In this document: positions 24,601 through 34,321 of the stretch, one piece after another
Numbering within the stretch: position 1 is the first letter of the stretch
Layout of the letters: every line of letters starts with the position of its first letter
NCBI RefSeq assembly: GCF_910592395.1
Contig: NC_088313.1
Coordinates: forward strand, 14,090,437 to 14,154,436
DNA length: 64,000 bases
Direction of reading: 5' to 3'
Origin: Lineus longissimus
Taxonomy: Eukaryota; Nemertea; Pilidiophora; Heteronemertea; Lineidae
Translations under genes and position numbers: made by a program
The notes under the pieces: generated by a model
Databases searched by the model: none
Told to the model about the DNA's origin: nothing
Seen by the model: the letters and a program-made list of their open reading frames with translations, nothing else

Positions 24601-27428
24601 AAACAAGCAAGTTAAATCGCAGCTATCTCTGATGTGCGACCCAAAGACTTCTCTTTGAGGGGAAAACTAGTAATCTCAGGGTTTAATATATTGACCAACA
24701 GTTCGCCGCATGACCACCGCAAACTTTGCTGAAATTTTCAAATTTGCAGTTGGGGTTTTTTGCCTTTTGGCATACATAGTGAATTTAACACCATTTTTTC
24801 ATTAACTACCCACACCTGTAAATATGAAACACTGGTTTTGCAAGTGTGTTAAAAGATTTTGAGACAAGCGCTATTGATAAACTCACTGGTTTGACAGCGT
24901 CCAATGCACAGACATAATTGAACTGCTGGAACTGCAGGAAATTATCAGGCACGGGATAAATAACATCGGCAAGCTGCAGAATCTCGGACATCCCGTAGTC
25001 AATATAATAGACATCCACTTCATCTGCCTCACTGCAAAATATGAAAATGAAATTATAGCATTTTGTTTTTTTGAGTCAAAACAGTATTTCTACTTGGCGC
25101 AATACTCTTTCGATCGAACACCTTTTTAGATTACCTTTAGAAGTGGTCAGGGTGCCAAGGTAGGCACTATTCCGTTGGGCTAGTTGTTGAAAGATTTTAT
25201 GCACTTCATGTTAGCCCAAGTGAAAAATAGCTAGTCCCGGGCGTCAGACTAGCCGATTTTTCGACTCCTGCACCACGCACTACAATTCATTTACGATATT
25301 CACTGCCGACCGCTGCACAGAGTGGCAAAGTCAAGTCACAGTTGAACTTACCGGTCCACACCCATCACAAAGGCTCGTTTCCATATCTTTGTTTTCCTCT
25401 GTCTGGCAAGCACATAGTACTGGGGGCCAAAGTCATCATCGTGCTTCACCACATCGTCGTCGTCGAGGCAATATCTCTCAATGGCGCATTCCAATTCTGA
25501 GAAAGCTTGGAAATCCTCATCTGAAATTTCAAAAGTGGATAAAAAATATTGAAAAAGAGAAATTTATGCTTGCTCTTTTCAGCGGCCCGCAAAACAGTGA
25601 CTGAAATTGGTGCGACCTGTGATTTTAATCACATTTGACGATTATTGCTTGTTTGCAATGGTCATCGCAGGTCGCAATATCAAATTGCAAACCCAGCAGT
25701 GGCCAGTTTTACGTGCAGACAAGAGATCCTTTTGTCACACATAGCAGCAATTATAGCTGCAATCAAAAATGCTGCAATTTAAATTGGTTGCACGGTGCTT
25801 TGATTCTGTGAACAGCACCATTTGTGAAGATCTAGCACAAAATACCCCTGCGTAGTGAAATCATCTTTTAGAATGCTCCAAGAACTTTCATCGGTGAGTG
25901 TGATTAATGCATAAAAATGGAAAATTCAATACCAAAATACCAAAGTCATTTTCTCAGTGGTCTTTCAATCATGCGTACTCCTTTACACCTTGTAATTTTT
26001 TTGCCTATTTTGGAGACGTACTTTTTGCTCTATTCACCCTAATTTGGGGACATTTTGATATGGCAATCTGATAAAATATTTGGAATTTCAGCGGCCAAAG
26101 CTTAAAGGACGTGTCTCCGAAATTGCAGTTTCCACCAGAAAATGACATACTTTGGGGTTTTGGGCAGTAGTTTGGGGGAAAGGGGCATAATTGAGCATTT
26201 TGATGTGCAAAATATGCTTCAGGGGGGTCAGATACCCCTAAAAACAAAAAAAATTCTAAAAAAATTTTTTTTCACAAATTTTTTTTGGGGGGAATATTTT
26301 TATGCTAATTTGGGGAAATATTTTGGCTGATTTGGGGACATGTGGCGCCCCCTTCACCGTATAACGGTGTAGAAACCATGCAATTGAAAGGCCTGAACAT
26401 CCCAATTCATCAGGTGCAGTGGCGAAAGTCCCTTTCATTGAAACGACCACCAAAGCAAACAAACGACAAAGGCGTGAACCTTGATTTTTAAACCAACCGA
26501 AATGTACCGACAAGTCTCAAGTCACCTACCTCGACCAATTTGACCGGAGAAGTTACTGGGATCGACGCACTGAGTGACACGAATGAAGATGATCATCTTC
26601 TCGTCAAGATCGAGCTCAGCAGAAGCTCTATCATCGTCGTGAAAACTCCCATTCAAGTTGTCAGGCAAAGGGCTCTTATTTTCAGCCAGGGGTGTAATAC
26701 CCGTAGACATGTTTAGACTTATCGCAGGTCCATTCGCTACGCTGGCAGATTCAGGTTTTGCAGCCAAAGGGGAGTCAACTTGCTGTTTCCTTCCAGTCAC
26801 CAAAGGCGATGACGTCATCTCCATGCTGCCGAAGCTGATCTTATCCACCTCTGCATCCAGAAACTGCTCTTCTGACTTGGGAACATCAGGCGTTGCATCC
26901 TTCTCCAGTAGATTAGAAGGGGCGGAGTCGGAAAAGGAGCTGCGCTGGCTTCCGCTGCGGTAGGTGTCGACGTCGCTCTGGCTCAGCTCATCGTAACTGC
27001 TGCAAGAGTCCAGTTCTACGGCTAGCAAGCCGGGCGGGAGGGGAGGCTTAGTCGCCCTGCTTTGCGCTCTGCCTCTACCCTGGAACAAAATCATCACAAC
27101 AATTAGAACTGCATCACAACAATTAGAACTACAATACAATAACTATAAACCGCCAACCTTTTTTTAATATCTAAAAATTGCGAAAAAATATGTTTTGATC
27201 AGAAAAATCTTAAGAGATTTTCAACCATATGTAGCATCGTGATTTGATATTTCCACCGCATTTTGATTAACCTTTTCATCACCATTATGGACTTATCTAT
27301 GTAATGCATTAGAAGAGTCAACTCAGGAAACAGGGTGTTATGGTTAATAGAAATAATGGGAGGCGAGACATTATGTCATCAATACTCACTCGCCCCTTCG
27401 GCTTTTTCTTGGTAAGAACTTCAGCCAT
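9669..27428 (-). CDS. Tudor domain / helical-repeat / CCHC zinc-knuckle protein, 1,855 aa, 21 coding exons
   Basis: Coding exons on the minus strand: 27428-27390, 27079-26530, 25520-25352, 25031-24887, 24319-24204, 23707-23656, 23270-22577, 22174-22103, 21657-21568, 20911-20638, 20442-20315, 19722-19597, 18132-18068, 17744-17650, 17038-16972, 16727-16710, 15551-15385, 14259-14057, 13403-13270, 12658-12407, 11780-9669. All phases agree and the total is 5,568 nt. The start MAEVLTKKKPKGR runs into GRGRAQSRATK, an RG-rich N-terminus. Residues about 185-357 form an extended Tudor domain (W-x-RA core in exon 3, VYYIDYGMSEIL in exon 4, SVADLLLEEEVAM at its end). Residues about 358-735 are low-complexity. 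Residues about 735-1,152 are predicted helical repeats (ARM/HEAT or MIF4G-like, inferred by eye). The 2.1 kb last exon is acidic and disordered and ends in C1838-x2-C1841-x4-H1846-x4-C1851. A germ-granule or RNP role is inference; I cannot assign a named orthologue. Confidence 0.85.
12711..12894. mobile_element. TA-flanked MITE, family A copy 2
   Basis: TACAGTAGAACCTCTCTATT at one end and CAGAGGTTTCACTGTA at the other. The inner unit 'ggttgtccttaatagaga' is tandemly duplicated here. It sits in an intron of the Tudor/CCHC gene about 50 bp upstream of the acceptor of the exon that starts at 12,658. Confidence 0.85.
13925..14035 (+). mobile_element. SINE-like fragment
   Basis: Contains 'tcagtgtccttgagcaagac', a core typical of invertebrate tRNA-derived SINEs, after a degraded promoter-like part ('ctgttcgacgcccgtaa'). 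It lies in an intron of the Tudor/CCHC gene just beyond the 14,057 exon border. Confidence 0.45.
14400..14940 (-). mobile_element. 5'-truncated non-LTR retrotransposon (CR1/L2-like), reverse transcriptase C-terminus
   Basis: An open frame of 153 codons (14,937-14,476, minus) reads SRLDYGNSLLAGVNEQLLHK, then HITPVLRTLHWLPIPYRIDF, then APSYISDIL and ASKLWNSLD, the conserved tail of CR1/L2/Rex-type reverse transcriptases. Downstream comes 'gcgctatataaatgc' and a short (ATGT)n run (14,405-14,423), the usual 3' end. Everything upstream of the last part of the RT is missing. It lies in the same orientation as its host Tudor/CCHC gene, in the intron between exons 15551-15385 and 14259-14057. Confidence 0.85.
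15708..15985. repeat. tandem repeat, three units of about 92 bp
   Basis: 'tctgcgggacagtca(t/c)' begins units at about 15,708, 15,801 and 15,892, each followed by 'gtgatatagtt' and 'acagcatgatcaaatcagtt'. It lies in an intron of the Tudor/CCHC gene. Confidence 0.85.
16148..16262. repeat. short tandem repeat, about 45 bp unit, three copies
   Basis: 'aaaatcaaacacgct...attcactgag' recurs three times with moderate divergence, in an intron of the Tudor/CCHC gene. Confidence 0.65.
16815..16957. mobile_element. MITE, family A copy 3 (left end decayed)
   Basis: Retains 'gtgtcctgattagagaggtc', 'gaccaaaactagtgtcctta' and the right end GATTCCACTGTA, but the left terminal repeat is lost. It ends 14 bp from the donor of the exon 17038-16972. 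Confidence 0.75.
17186..17278. mobile_element. TA-flanked hairpin MITE, 93 bp, mariner-like ends
   Basis: TACAGGGTGGCCCAGAATTA at the left and TAATTCTGGGCCACCCTGTA at the right are perfect inverted repeats bounded by TA. The interior is about 45 bp. The ends resemble mariner-type termini. Confidence 0.8.
17330..17610. repeat. tandem repeat of about 115 bp, 2.5 units
   Basis: 'catgtcgaaaccaa(t/c)gcat' followed by 'cacatgatgcc' and 'aaacttttatcata' occurs twice, with a third partial unit. It lies in an intron of the Tudor/CCHC gene. Confidence 0.65.
18456..19514. mobile_element. pogo-like non-autonomous DNA transposon, 1.06 kb (copy P1)
   Basis: Bounded by TA, with terminal inverted repeats CAGTGGAACCCCGGT at the left and ACCGGGGTTCCACTG at the right. 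Both ends are rich in 'cgcgaccacc' and 'aacacgacc' subrepeats. No transposase frame is visible. A very similar copy lies at 35,617-36,640 in the opposite orientation. It sits in the Tudor/CCHC intron between exons 19722-19597 and 18132-18068. Confidence 0.9.
20020..20220 (+). mobile_element. tRNA-derived SINE-like fragment
   Basis: 'ttgggttcaacccgaggaag' resembles a B box. It is followed by 'tttgtgtcttgagcaagaca', the conserved SINE core. The copy is diverged and its borders are uncertain. Confidence 0.5.
20455..20530. mobile_element. MITE, family A copy 4 (fragment)
   Basis: Starts 'tagaacctctttactaagga' and continues to 'cattacagaggttcaattga'. The right end is missing. It begins 13 bp beyond the acceptor border of the exon that starts at 20,442, so its remains form the 3' end of that intron. 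Confidence 0.6.
21165..21530. repeat. minisatellite, 55 bp unit, about 6.5 copies
   Basis: Units contain 'gactaaagccggccaactat', 'gacaccgactgcctaacatt' and 'actatttatcagaat'. 'tatttatc' recurs at about 21,214, 21,269, 21,324, 21,379, 21,434 and 21,489, a strict 55 bp period. The array lies just past the donor side of exon 21657-21568. Confidence 0.95.
22004..22075. mobile_element. family B miniature element, right-end fragment
   Basis: 'gagacccctattggcgacat' followed by 'gtgtaactttatcttgcctg' and 'cctatagtgtccctttaa' matches the right half of the copy at 29,053. Confidence 0.7.
22296..22410 (+). mobile_element. tRNA-derived SINE
   Basis: 'gatcagtggcagagttgtaa' looks like an A box and 'ggtcataggttcgacactca' a B box, followed by a non-tRNA body 'gatcagcactgtttcaattt'. 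A related copy in reverse orientation lies at 51,795-51,960. The acceptor stem does not close, so this is not a functional tRNA. Confidence 0.6.
23740..24080 (+). mobile_element. possible SINE-like segment
   Basis: It has 'ctgttcgatcccagggagaa' (B-box-like) near 23,810 and a tail 'aaagcactttgaacagagaa' near 24,037 followed by 'gtgctatacagtaactcaat', typical of SINE or LINE tails. It is strongly diverged. Confidence 0.3.
24395..24510. repeat. short tandem repeat, about 36 bp, 3-4 units
   Basis: 'aattagataagagt(c/t)g(c/t)a' recurs with 'gt(g/t)taaag(a/g)g' spacers. It lies in an intron of the Tudor/CCHC gene. Confidence 0.75.
25605..25690. repeat. dispersed palindromic repeat (family D), Tudor/CCHC intron copy
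   Basis: 'tgcgacctgtgattttaatc' ... 'gattattgcttgtttgcaat' ... 'catcgcaggtcgcaa'. The same words recur at 32,310, 50,425 and 50,955. No function is assigned. Confidence 0.55.
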
Positions 27429-27499
27429 TTTAAATTTGGTGTCTGACAAGAATTCACAAATTTGTCATGGTGAGAATCTCGAACGTCGAAGTGCCGCAC

Positions 27500-28341
27500 C
27501 TGGAGAATAAAGACACAAATAAAATGGTAAGAACTCCGGTCACGGATATGCTGATGGTATGATTTACGCATAACTGACCAATCAGCCAACAGAGCCAATT
27601 GTGCACCTGTTTATACATGATTTACATCTCTCCATGAACATGGCTCCGAATGTGGGGAGTGAAAATCTCGTTTAGCAAACACTGTTCCCACCGCCTGCCA
27701 GGCCATTTGGAAAGATGACGTGGTTTATTTTGGCTTTGGCTCTCTGAACGGCCACCTCCGACTGACTGGCATTGGCTGGTGGTGCGATGTCAACAGTCAC
27801 TCATTTTGATACTCAACTCAAGTTTTTAAGTAAGTGAAGTATTCCGCATGTCACGCTGAACTAAGCACTTTAAACATTGTCATTGTGTTTGCAACCTACT
27901 TCGAGCGTTGCATCAGCATCAGGCATTGGACATGCTTCCACCCCGGCCCAGGACTACTGACAATGTGGAACATTGCAGTACGAGAACCGACCTTATTGTT
28001 GCCACATAATCCAGTGCATACAATATGCAATGTATACTGTGCCGAGTGCATTTTGCATTACATGTGCATGCATAGGGCATGTATTGTAGGGTAGGCTTAG
28101 GCTACCGCTATACAAAATTTCTGTACAAAACGAAAGTTGTATGTCGGCCAAAAACCAGACTCCCAGGTAGAAATATAACATTTTTCCATCACTTAACTTA
28201 CCTATGAATCAGACAGAATGCCACTGTTAGGTTATTGCGACTTTACAAATGTTCAATTTAGAGAAAACTGAGAAAATATGACAGAAATTTCGACAGCGTT
28301 GCGTTTCCTGATTTCGCGCAGTGCAAAACAACCGAAGTGCA
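27500..28341. promoter_or_regulatory. head-to-head intergenic/promoter region, Tudor/CCHC gene and EEP gene
   Basis: The start codons at 27,428 (minus) and 28,342 (plus) are 913 bp apart. A 5' UTR exon of the minus gene probably starts at about 27,499 after a CAG acceptor. A strong minus-strand donor (CATAG|GTAAGT on that strand, at 28,203-28,198) would end an upstream non-coding exon. 'gaccaatcagccaacagagc' at about 27,578 is repeated as 'gaccaatcggctaacagagc' at about 28,781, so an inverted CCAAT box context is duplicated on both sides. Confidence 0.5.
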
Positions 28342-31300
28342 ATGGAAAGGCTCGCAAAGTACCCGTATGACAACAAAATGCACGTGGTCAAATTGAAATT
28401 TTGTGTTTTAATTCTATTTGATGTAATAACATCAATATGTTGTATGTGTTTGGTGAATCATTACCTGGAAGGTATAAACGTAATCTTTGTTGTTCATATC
28501 TCAATCCAACTGTTGCAATCAGAGTTGTCAGTTTCGAAATAAAGTAAAAAATTAATGAAAAAATAGGAGAAATGTCAAAAATTAAAAAATCAATAAAAAA
28601 GAATTAATATAGAAATAAAAAATTACAAAAATCCTCTTGCCTTGGAAATTATTTTGATCTCAATTGACTTATTGATGAAAACGATGCAAAGATGATGAAA
28701 ATAGCGGGACCTACCTCCGTACGTGACGATCGATGCATATGGGGATAGTGGTACGGCTCGCGCATAACTCATTGATTAACTGACCAATCGGCTAACAGAG
28801 CCAGCAAATGATGTAAAGGACATGCATCAGGTGTGCAACATCATTTGCTGGCTTTGTTAGCTGATAAACCGTAGCACTAGCAGTTAAACCGTAGCCTAAC
28901 CATCATCGTCATGATCCGACCGTGACCGAAGTTCTTTTTTTGTATAGGCCCCTGGCCCCACACAATTTGCTTAATCACCATGGCCCTGTCGCAAACAGAA
29001 CAATATCATAATCATGACTCTTCCACTCGTAGAGCTACCTTGTATCTGCATGTTAAAGGGGGACTATAGGTAGGGGCTAATTTGACCATCTTCAGGTGAC
29101 TAATACACAGTACAAGGGCCCTGGGTCATGTCAGATTCAGCACTAAATATATTCCTCGTACAAGCGTCAATCATTTCGATATACTGAGATGTGAGAGATC
29201 CCTATTGGTGACTTTGTGTAACTTTATCTTGCTTGCCTAGCTGCTGCCTATAGTGTCCCTTTATCAAAACCCTATTGGGTCAGCTCTTGAACTTGTAGTT
29301 TACCGTGAGGTGTGCCACGCAACCAAGTATTTTCAAATTTGGAGGAATGCAAGTTACATGTTTGATGTAGTCTTTATTAAGTCTTATAACATTAGTTTGG
29401 TTGATGTTTGTGTCTTTCAGAGTCTGTTGACAAAACGTGTCTGGTGAGGATTTCATATGGAGGTGTGATTCACATGAAGACAGTCCGTCCAAGAACATCA
29501 AAGGTCGAGATTGTCCAGGTGAGTCCACAGATGTCATCTTTTAATTGCCTGCAGTAGATATGACAGCAGTGTTTGGCAGCTTATTGAATGCAGCTTATTG
29601 CCTGCAGTTGTGACAACAAATGTTCTTGTGGCACTAAATTGTCGAAGGTTGACTTTATAAAGTCCTTGCTGTTGTGATGCTAAACAAAAAAATAACCTGT
29701 CATGTCTGTCTTCATCTTGTCTTTTTGTCAAAATGAGAATATTGGTAAACAAGTTTCAGCCAACTCAAATTAACATGATATAACTTTATATCTTGAAAAT
29801 ATGTTCTTTGTATGTTTCAGAAAGCCATCTCATTGGTGTTGAAAAGGTTCCCACATACTATTCTAATCAAGAAAAGAAACGATACTCGTGATGCAGAAAG
29901 TGTTGAGGATGCTGGATGGCCTGTGCACTCACTACAAGTACATTCCTATAAAGTAGCTGTAAGTTCATTCAGCTGCTGTAAACAACATCAGCCTTGTGAT
30001 CGGGAATGAGGGCCTTGTATGGGTGCAAAACCCGGCCGGTGCCTCTTTGTAACTCTCAACCGGTCTGAAATGTCCTTCGAGTGCACGAGATTGTGCCTGC
30101 CCTTAGTTCTTCAGAAATGTTTCTGGATAGGCTGCTCGGTGATGTGTGCGATTTAAAAGCTCTTTGAGACAATATAGATAGTATAGTGAAAGCACTGCAT
30201 AAAACCTCACTGTTAATATCATTGTAAACTGCTTCATGATGGGACGTTCCACAACGGTCGTATGGGAGGTCACAGACTAGGTTAAATGGCATAAAATTTC
30301 CATTTGGCTTATATACTATAGCATGTTTCTCCAGTGTGAATTCTTAACCTCCAAACACCTCTATGGTGAGCACAATGACCCCTGGCCTTTTCATTACATC
30401 AACAGTATTAATGTCATGCATTGCATCATGCACCCTTCCTTAGTGAAGTACATGTAGTTTTACAGGGATTATCCTGATTACAGAGATCAAATAGTTAAGG
30501 AATGACCCTCTTGGCTCCAAAATCGGTGTCCCTTATAGAGAGTGTGTCCTCCTTACAAAGGTGTCTGATTTAAGGATGTTCCACTGTAATCGTTTTCAGA
30601 GCTTAACATACACGTCAGATGACATCCATCCGCTACCTGCCCAGTTCGTCTACGAGAATGCCAAAGAAGGAGATACTGTTCGATTCAGAGGCGATCTACA
30701 CTTTATCAAGTTTGGCTGGAAAGACTTTGATTTTGTCCACAGCGTTGCTGTATTAGAAACGTTTACCCCTGGGCGGCTTTTTCTCCAGCAGCATACGTTT
30801 TATAATCTGAGTGATACAGCGGATGAAGAGGAGCCGTTGGATGAGACGTGCCGACAACATCTTAAAGGTGAGTTGCCCCTCCCCTTGTGCTATTGACCGA
30901 CGCAGGTTACAGCAGCAATCGGAAATTTTCAAATTCAGTTACAAATATGAAATATCTGGGGGGTTGGCATACGTTGGCACACCCAAATTAGGGCGGTCAA
31001 GACTACTCAAAATTTCCCAAGGTGTGAATCAGGTTGGCTGTAAGTGGTGACAACTGGCGTTTTCAAAAACTTAAATATCTCGCCGGCCCTTGCCGTGTTT
31101 TGTCATAGCAAATGCTCTCCCTTTCAAATATATGTTCTCTTGCAGATGATACTGCGACTTCGGCTAAAATACGATATTCTCCAACCTCTGCTGTTAAGAT
31201 CCTGACGTACAATCTTTGGAATACAAATAATACCCGTGGTAACATTCAGGGGTACAGGAACAGGCTGGATCTAGCTGCAAAAGTGAGTATCTATGTCTGC

Positions 31301-33708
31301 TGTTTTATGTTGGTAACATCAGATGATGTGGGATCCAGTGCCTAATTGTTCAAAACATATTTTATCCCTAATGTTGTTGTTAACTTAGGAAGACTATAGG
31401 AAGGAGCAGGGAGGTTAAATTGGCAATCATCAATCTCGCTCATTCATCAGGCTTAGCACTGTACATGAGCACGTAGTGGTTTCGTAACAGGTCCTAAGTA
31501 GGGTTTGCCGAGATTAGCTTCACTGCAAGTGGTGCCATCTAGCTTTTTCAATAGCCAACTTTAACTTGCCGGGCTACAGCTTAGTTTTTCAATGTCTCTG
31601 CTCTCACTTTAATCTCTCTTATCTATTCAGTTGATACGCACGAGCAATGCAGACATCATCGGCCTCCAAGAAGTCCGCTTTGAAGAGAAGGACAGCACTT
31701 GGACAACGTCGAAATACTCACCTGATCAAATATCGTCGTTTGCGTCGAGGTTGCCAGGATTCCAATATGTCTACCAACCCGCCCAGCTGTTTCCATCGAG
31801 TGTGACAGGGTTATGGGTTGAGGAAGGCCTAGCAATTCTCTCAAAGCATCCTATTCGAAGTCATGACTACTTACTCCTTCCAAGGTGAGTAAAAGAGTTC
31901 CCCCCCTCCATTAAATTGTATGAAATCAGTTTTCTAGCAATTCAACCGTTTCAATAACTGTTTACATCTATCTTTGTAATAGGCTACACCAACTTTGTGT
32001 GAAGTCGTCATATCGGCTGAATCTAGGCCTGTTGATTACACTAAATACACACCGTTTATGACTTCTTACACATAATCAGAAAGAAGAGGGCTTAAACTTC
32101 ATACTTCGAGGTGACAACTTATGCCACAGTTCCATCCAGAGTAGAATTCTGGAGGCTTCCATCCATACATGTATATGTGACATTTTTTGGCTGAAATTGA
32201 CTGTACACTGTCTCTCTTTTAGGAACATAAAGGACCCTAGTGAAGGTCACCAAAGAATATGTCTCCGAGCTGAGGTTGCTGTGCCTGGGATTGGACTAGT
32301 AAGTAAAATCACGCAGACAAGCAATTTAAATCACTGTGACCTGCAATTATAATCGCTGTGTGGTGTGAAAAAAAAATTTTTGTCTGTGAGTAAAACCGGT
32401 AATTGACGGGTTCGATATCAATTGGAGGTTGCTGTGATCGCTGATTCTTATCGCAGCTAACGCCGATGACCACCACAAATGAACGATTATTATCGCATGT
32501 GATTTATATCGCAGGTCACAGCAATTTCAGCGGGGCACCTTAGAATGGCACACAAAAGACCCCTATTGGCCACTTGGTTCAACTTTATTTTGCCTACCCA
32601 GGTGCTGCCTCTATGGAGTCCCTTCAAAATTGATCCCCGGTAATCTTTTTTTCAGGTGAATGTGTTTGTGACACATTTATCGTTGAGTCATCGTGGCCGG
32701 GAGGCAGCCGTGGTTGAGATATGGAAATACATGAAAAGATTTTCCGGCCCTGTTATCCTTCTTGGGGATCTTAATGCTGAACCCCACAGTAGGGAGTGTA
32801 GGTAAGCTTGCATACCGTGAAATCATCTTTTAAACTGTACATGTACAAACAACTTTTATTAGTGACAAAACTCCACAATGTCTTGATTCTTCAGACGTCA
32901 TTGTTTGAGAACTGATGACATCATGAAATGCAGTCATTGGAGATTTCGACCCCCATCTCAGTTTCCCGGGACCCTCAGTTTTCGCAACTTTCTCCCAGCA
33001 ACTGTTGCAAGTACCTCGACCTTGTTAGCAACAACATTATTTCATTTTTTTTTTCCATTGCAGTTTCCTGCGGGGAGAAACAGAACTTCAGGGGTTAAAA
33101 ACTAAAGGGCTGAAAGACATCTGGTTGGAGAAAAAAGGGAAGGCTAATAAAGGATGCACTTTCAATACCTTAGATGACCAGTTATCTAAAAGGGTAAGTA
33201 TTTTTTTTAACTAATTTTGTCATTTTCTTACACCAACCAATACGGTTATTATTGCCTAACCATAACAGCTGACACCAAAACGAGGCACAGTGTATAATTG
33301 TAACTAAGGTGTTTTAGAATAAGGATTCAGGCTTGGTTTCAGTTCCGATTTTCTGTCTGTGTATTATTTTACTTTTCCATGTGCTTTTATTGCAGATTGA
33401 TTTCATCTATGCAAGAGAGGGGGCGCTGGAAGTCCACGATGTTGTACTGGTGGATGACGGAGTCAGGAAGTGAGTAATGCAGCGGTCAATGTAAACCTTG
33501 TACCCCCCTGGTTAGCCCTGGGGTCACTACTAGCTAATTCAGTGTCGAATTATGGCCCATGTCATCACTGTTGTGCTTGTTCAATGTGATATACATGTAA
33601 TGTTCTTTGTCTATGAGCATGAAAGATTTTAATTTCTATTTCAGGAAATCTGTTGCTTCTGATCATATTGGCGTGATGGGGATTTTTGGTGGGAGGACGT
33701 GCAAATGA
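28342..33708 (+). CDS. endonuclease/exonuclease/phosphatase (EEP) fold protein with N-terminal membrane segment, 504 aa, 11 exons
   Basis: Exons: 28342-28471, 29421-29518, 29821-29958, 30600-30867, 31146-31282, 31631-31884, 32223-32298, 32656-32801, 33064-33193, 33396-33469, 33645-33708. Phases agree throughout. Exon 1 (MERLAKYPYDNKMHVV and a hydrophobic stretch at about residues 16-37) looks like a signal peptide or signal anchor; it is the least certain exon but its phase fits. Residues 44-211 are an N-terminal region I do not recognise. From residue 230 the EEP signature is complete: YNLWN (N235), LQEV (E271), THL (H374), GDLN (D405, N407), IDFIYAR (460 on) and SDH (490-491). EEP enzymes are metal-dependent nucleases or phosphodiesterases; the substrate here is unknown. 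Every catalytic motif is intact, so the enzyme is probably active. Confidence 0.85.
29053..29263. mobile_element. TTAA-flanked miniature element, family B copy 2
   Basis: Starts TTAAAGGGGGACTATAGG and ends GCCTATAGTGTCCCTTTA. The interior has 'catcttcaggtgactaatac' and 'tgagagatccctattggtga', shared with copies at 1,199 and 46,904. It lies in intron 1 of the EEP gene. Confidence 0.8.
30456..30588. mobile_element. MITE, family A copy 5 (diverged)
   Basis: 'cagggattatcctgattaca' through 'ggtgtctgatttaaggatgt' to TTCCACTGTA. It abuts the acceptor of the EEP exon at 30,600; the acceptor CGTTTTCAG begins four bases after the element's end. Confidence 0.65.
32310..32530. repeat. dispersed palindromic repeat (family D), EEP intron copy
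   Basis: Left part 'gcagacaagcaatttaaatc' with 'actgtgacctgcaatt'; right part 'cgattattatcgcatgtgat' with 'atcgcaggtcacagc'. The two parts are roughly inverted, giving a foldback shape of about 215 bp. A family B fragment follows at 32,555-32,627. Confidence 0.55.
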
Positions 33709-33958
33709 ATAAGATATTGACATTTTAACACAAAATACATGTACTCTGACATCATCAATGAAACGCAGCTACGAATACGGATTAAATAAATTTGGGTTAC
33801 CTAAAATCAACGCCAACATATCACTCTAATTTCTTAGAAAGAAGGCGTGGTAATGAAATGTCATTGATAACTTAAGCTCCATGTGGATAACTCCATATGC
33901 CCCGAATGCAACTGACTACCCATATTAGTGTGACGACTGTACAATTTTGTATTTTATC

Positions 33959-33964
33959 AATAAA
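33959..33964 (+). terminator. polyadenylation signal AATAAA
   Basis: 250 bases beyond the EEP stop codon, followed by a T-rich stretch. It is the likely 3' end of that gene. Confidence 0.6.
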
Positions 33965-34056
33965 CTAGTATTTTCATCATTTAAAAGATTTTCTTTTATT
34001 TGATTTTTGTGATTACATACTTGAAGCCTTCTCAGTGCCATCCCATCATGCAAAAA

Positions 34057-34321
34057 ATATCGTTAGCCTCATAGCATAATTGCCTAACTCATATCAATTT
34101 TGAAGGTTTTGAGAAAAATTAAAGAACCATTTTTTTAGACAACGCTTAGGAAATTTTTATTCGAACTTTAACAAAAACTTATAACAGATGTCTCAACATT
34201 TTTAAAACCATTAAATAAGTAAACAATGCTTGAATAACACAGAAAAATGACATAGACATAAAATTTTCACATTTTGGCCAAAATATGACTTGGGCAATTA
34301 TGCTATGAGGCTAACGATATA
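34057..34321. mobile_element. inverted-repeat element, 265 bp
   Basis: 'atatcgttagcctcatagca' and 'taattgcc' at the left pair with 'ggcaattatgctatgaggct' and 'aacgatat' at the right, giving about 28 bp perfect termini. There is no coding capacity. Confidence 0.75.
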
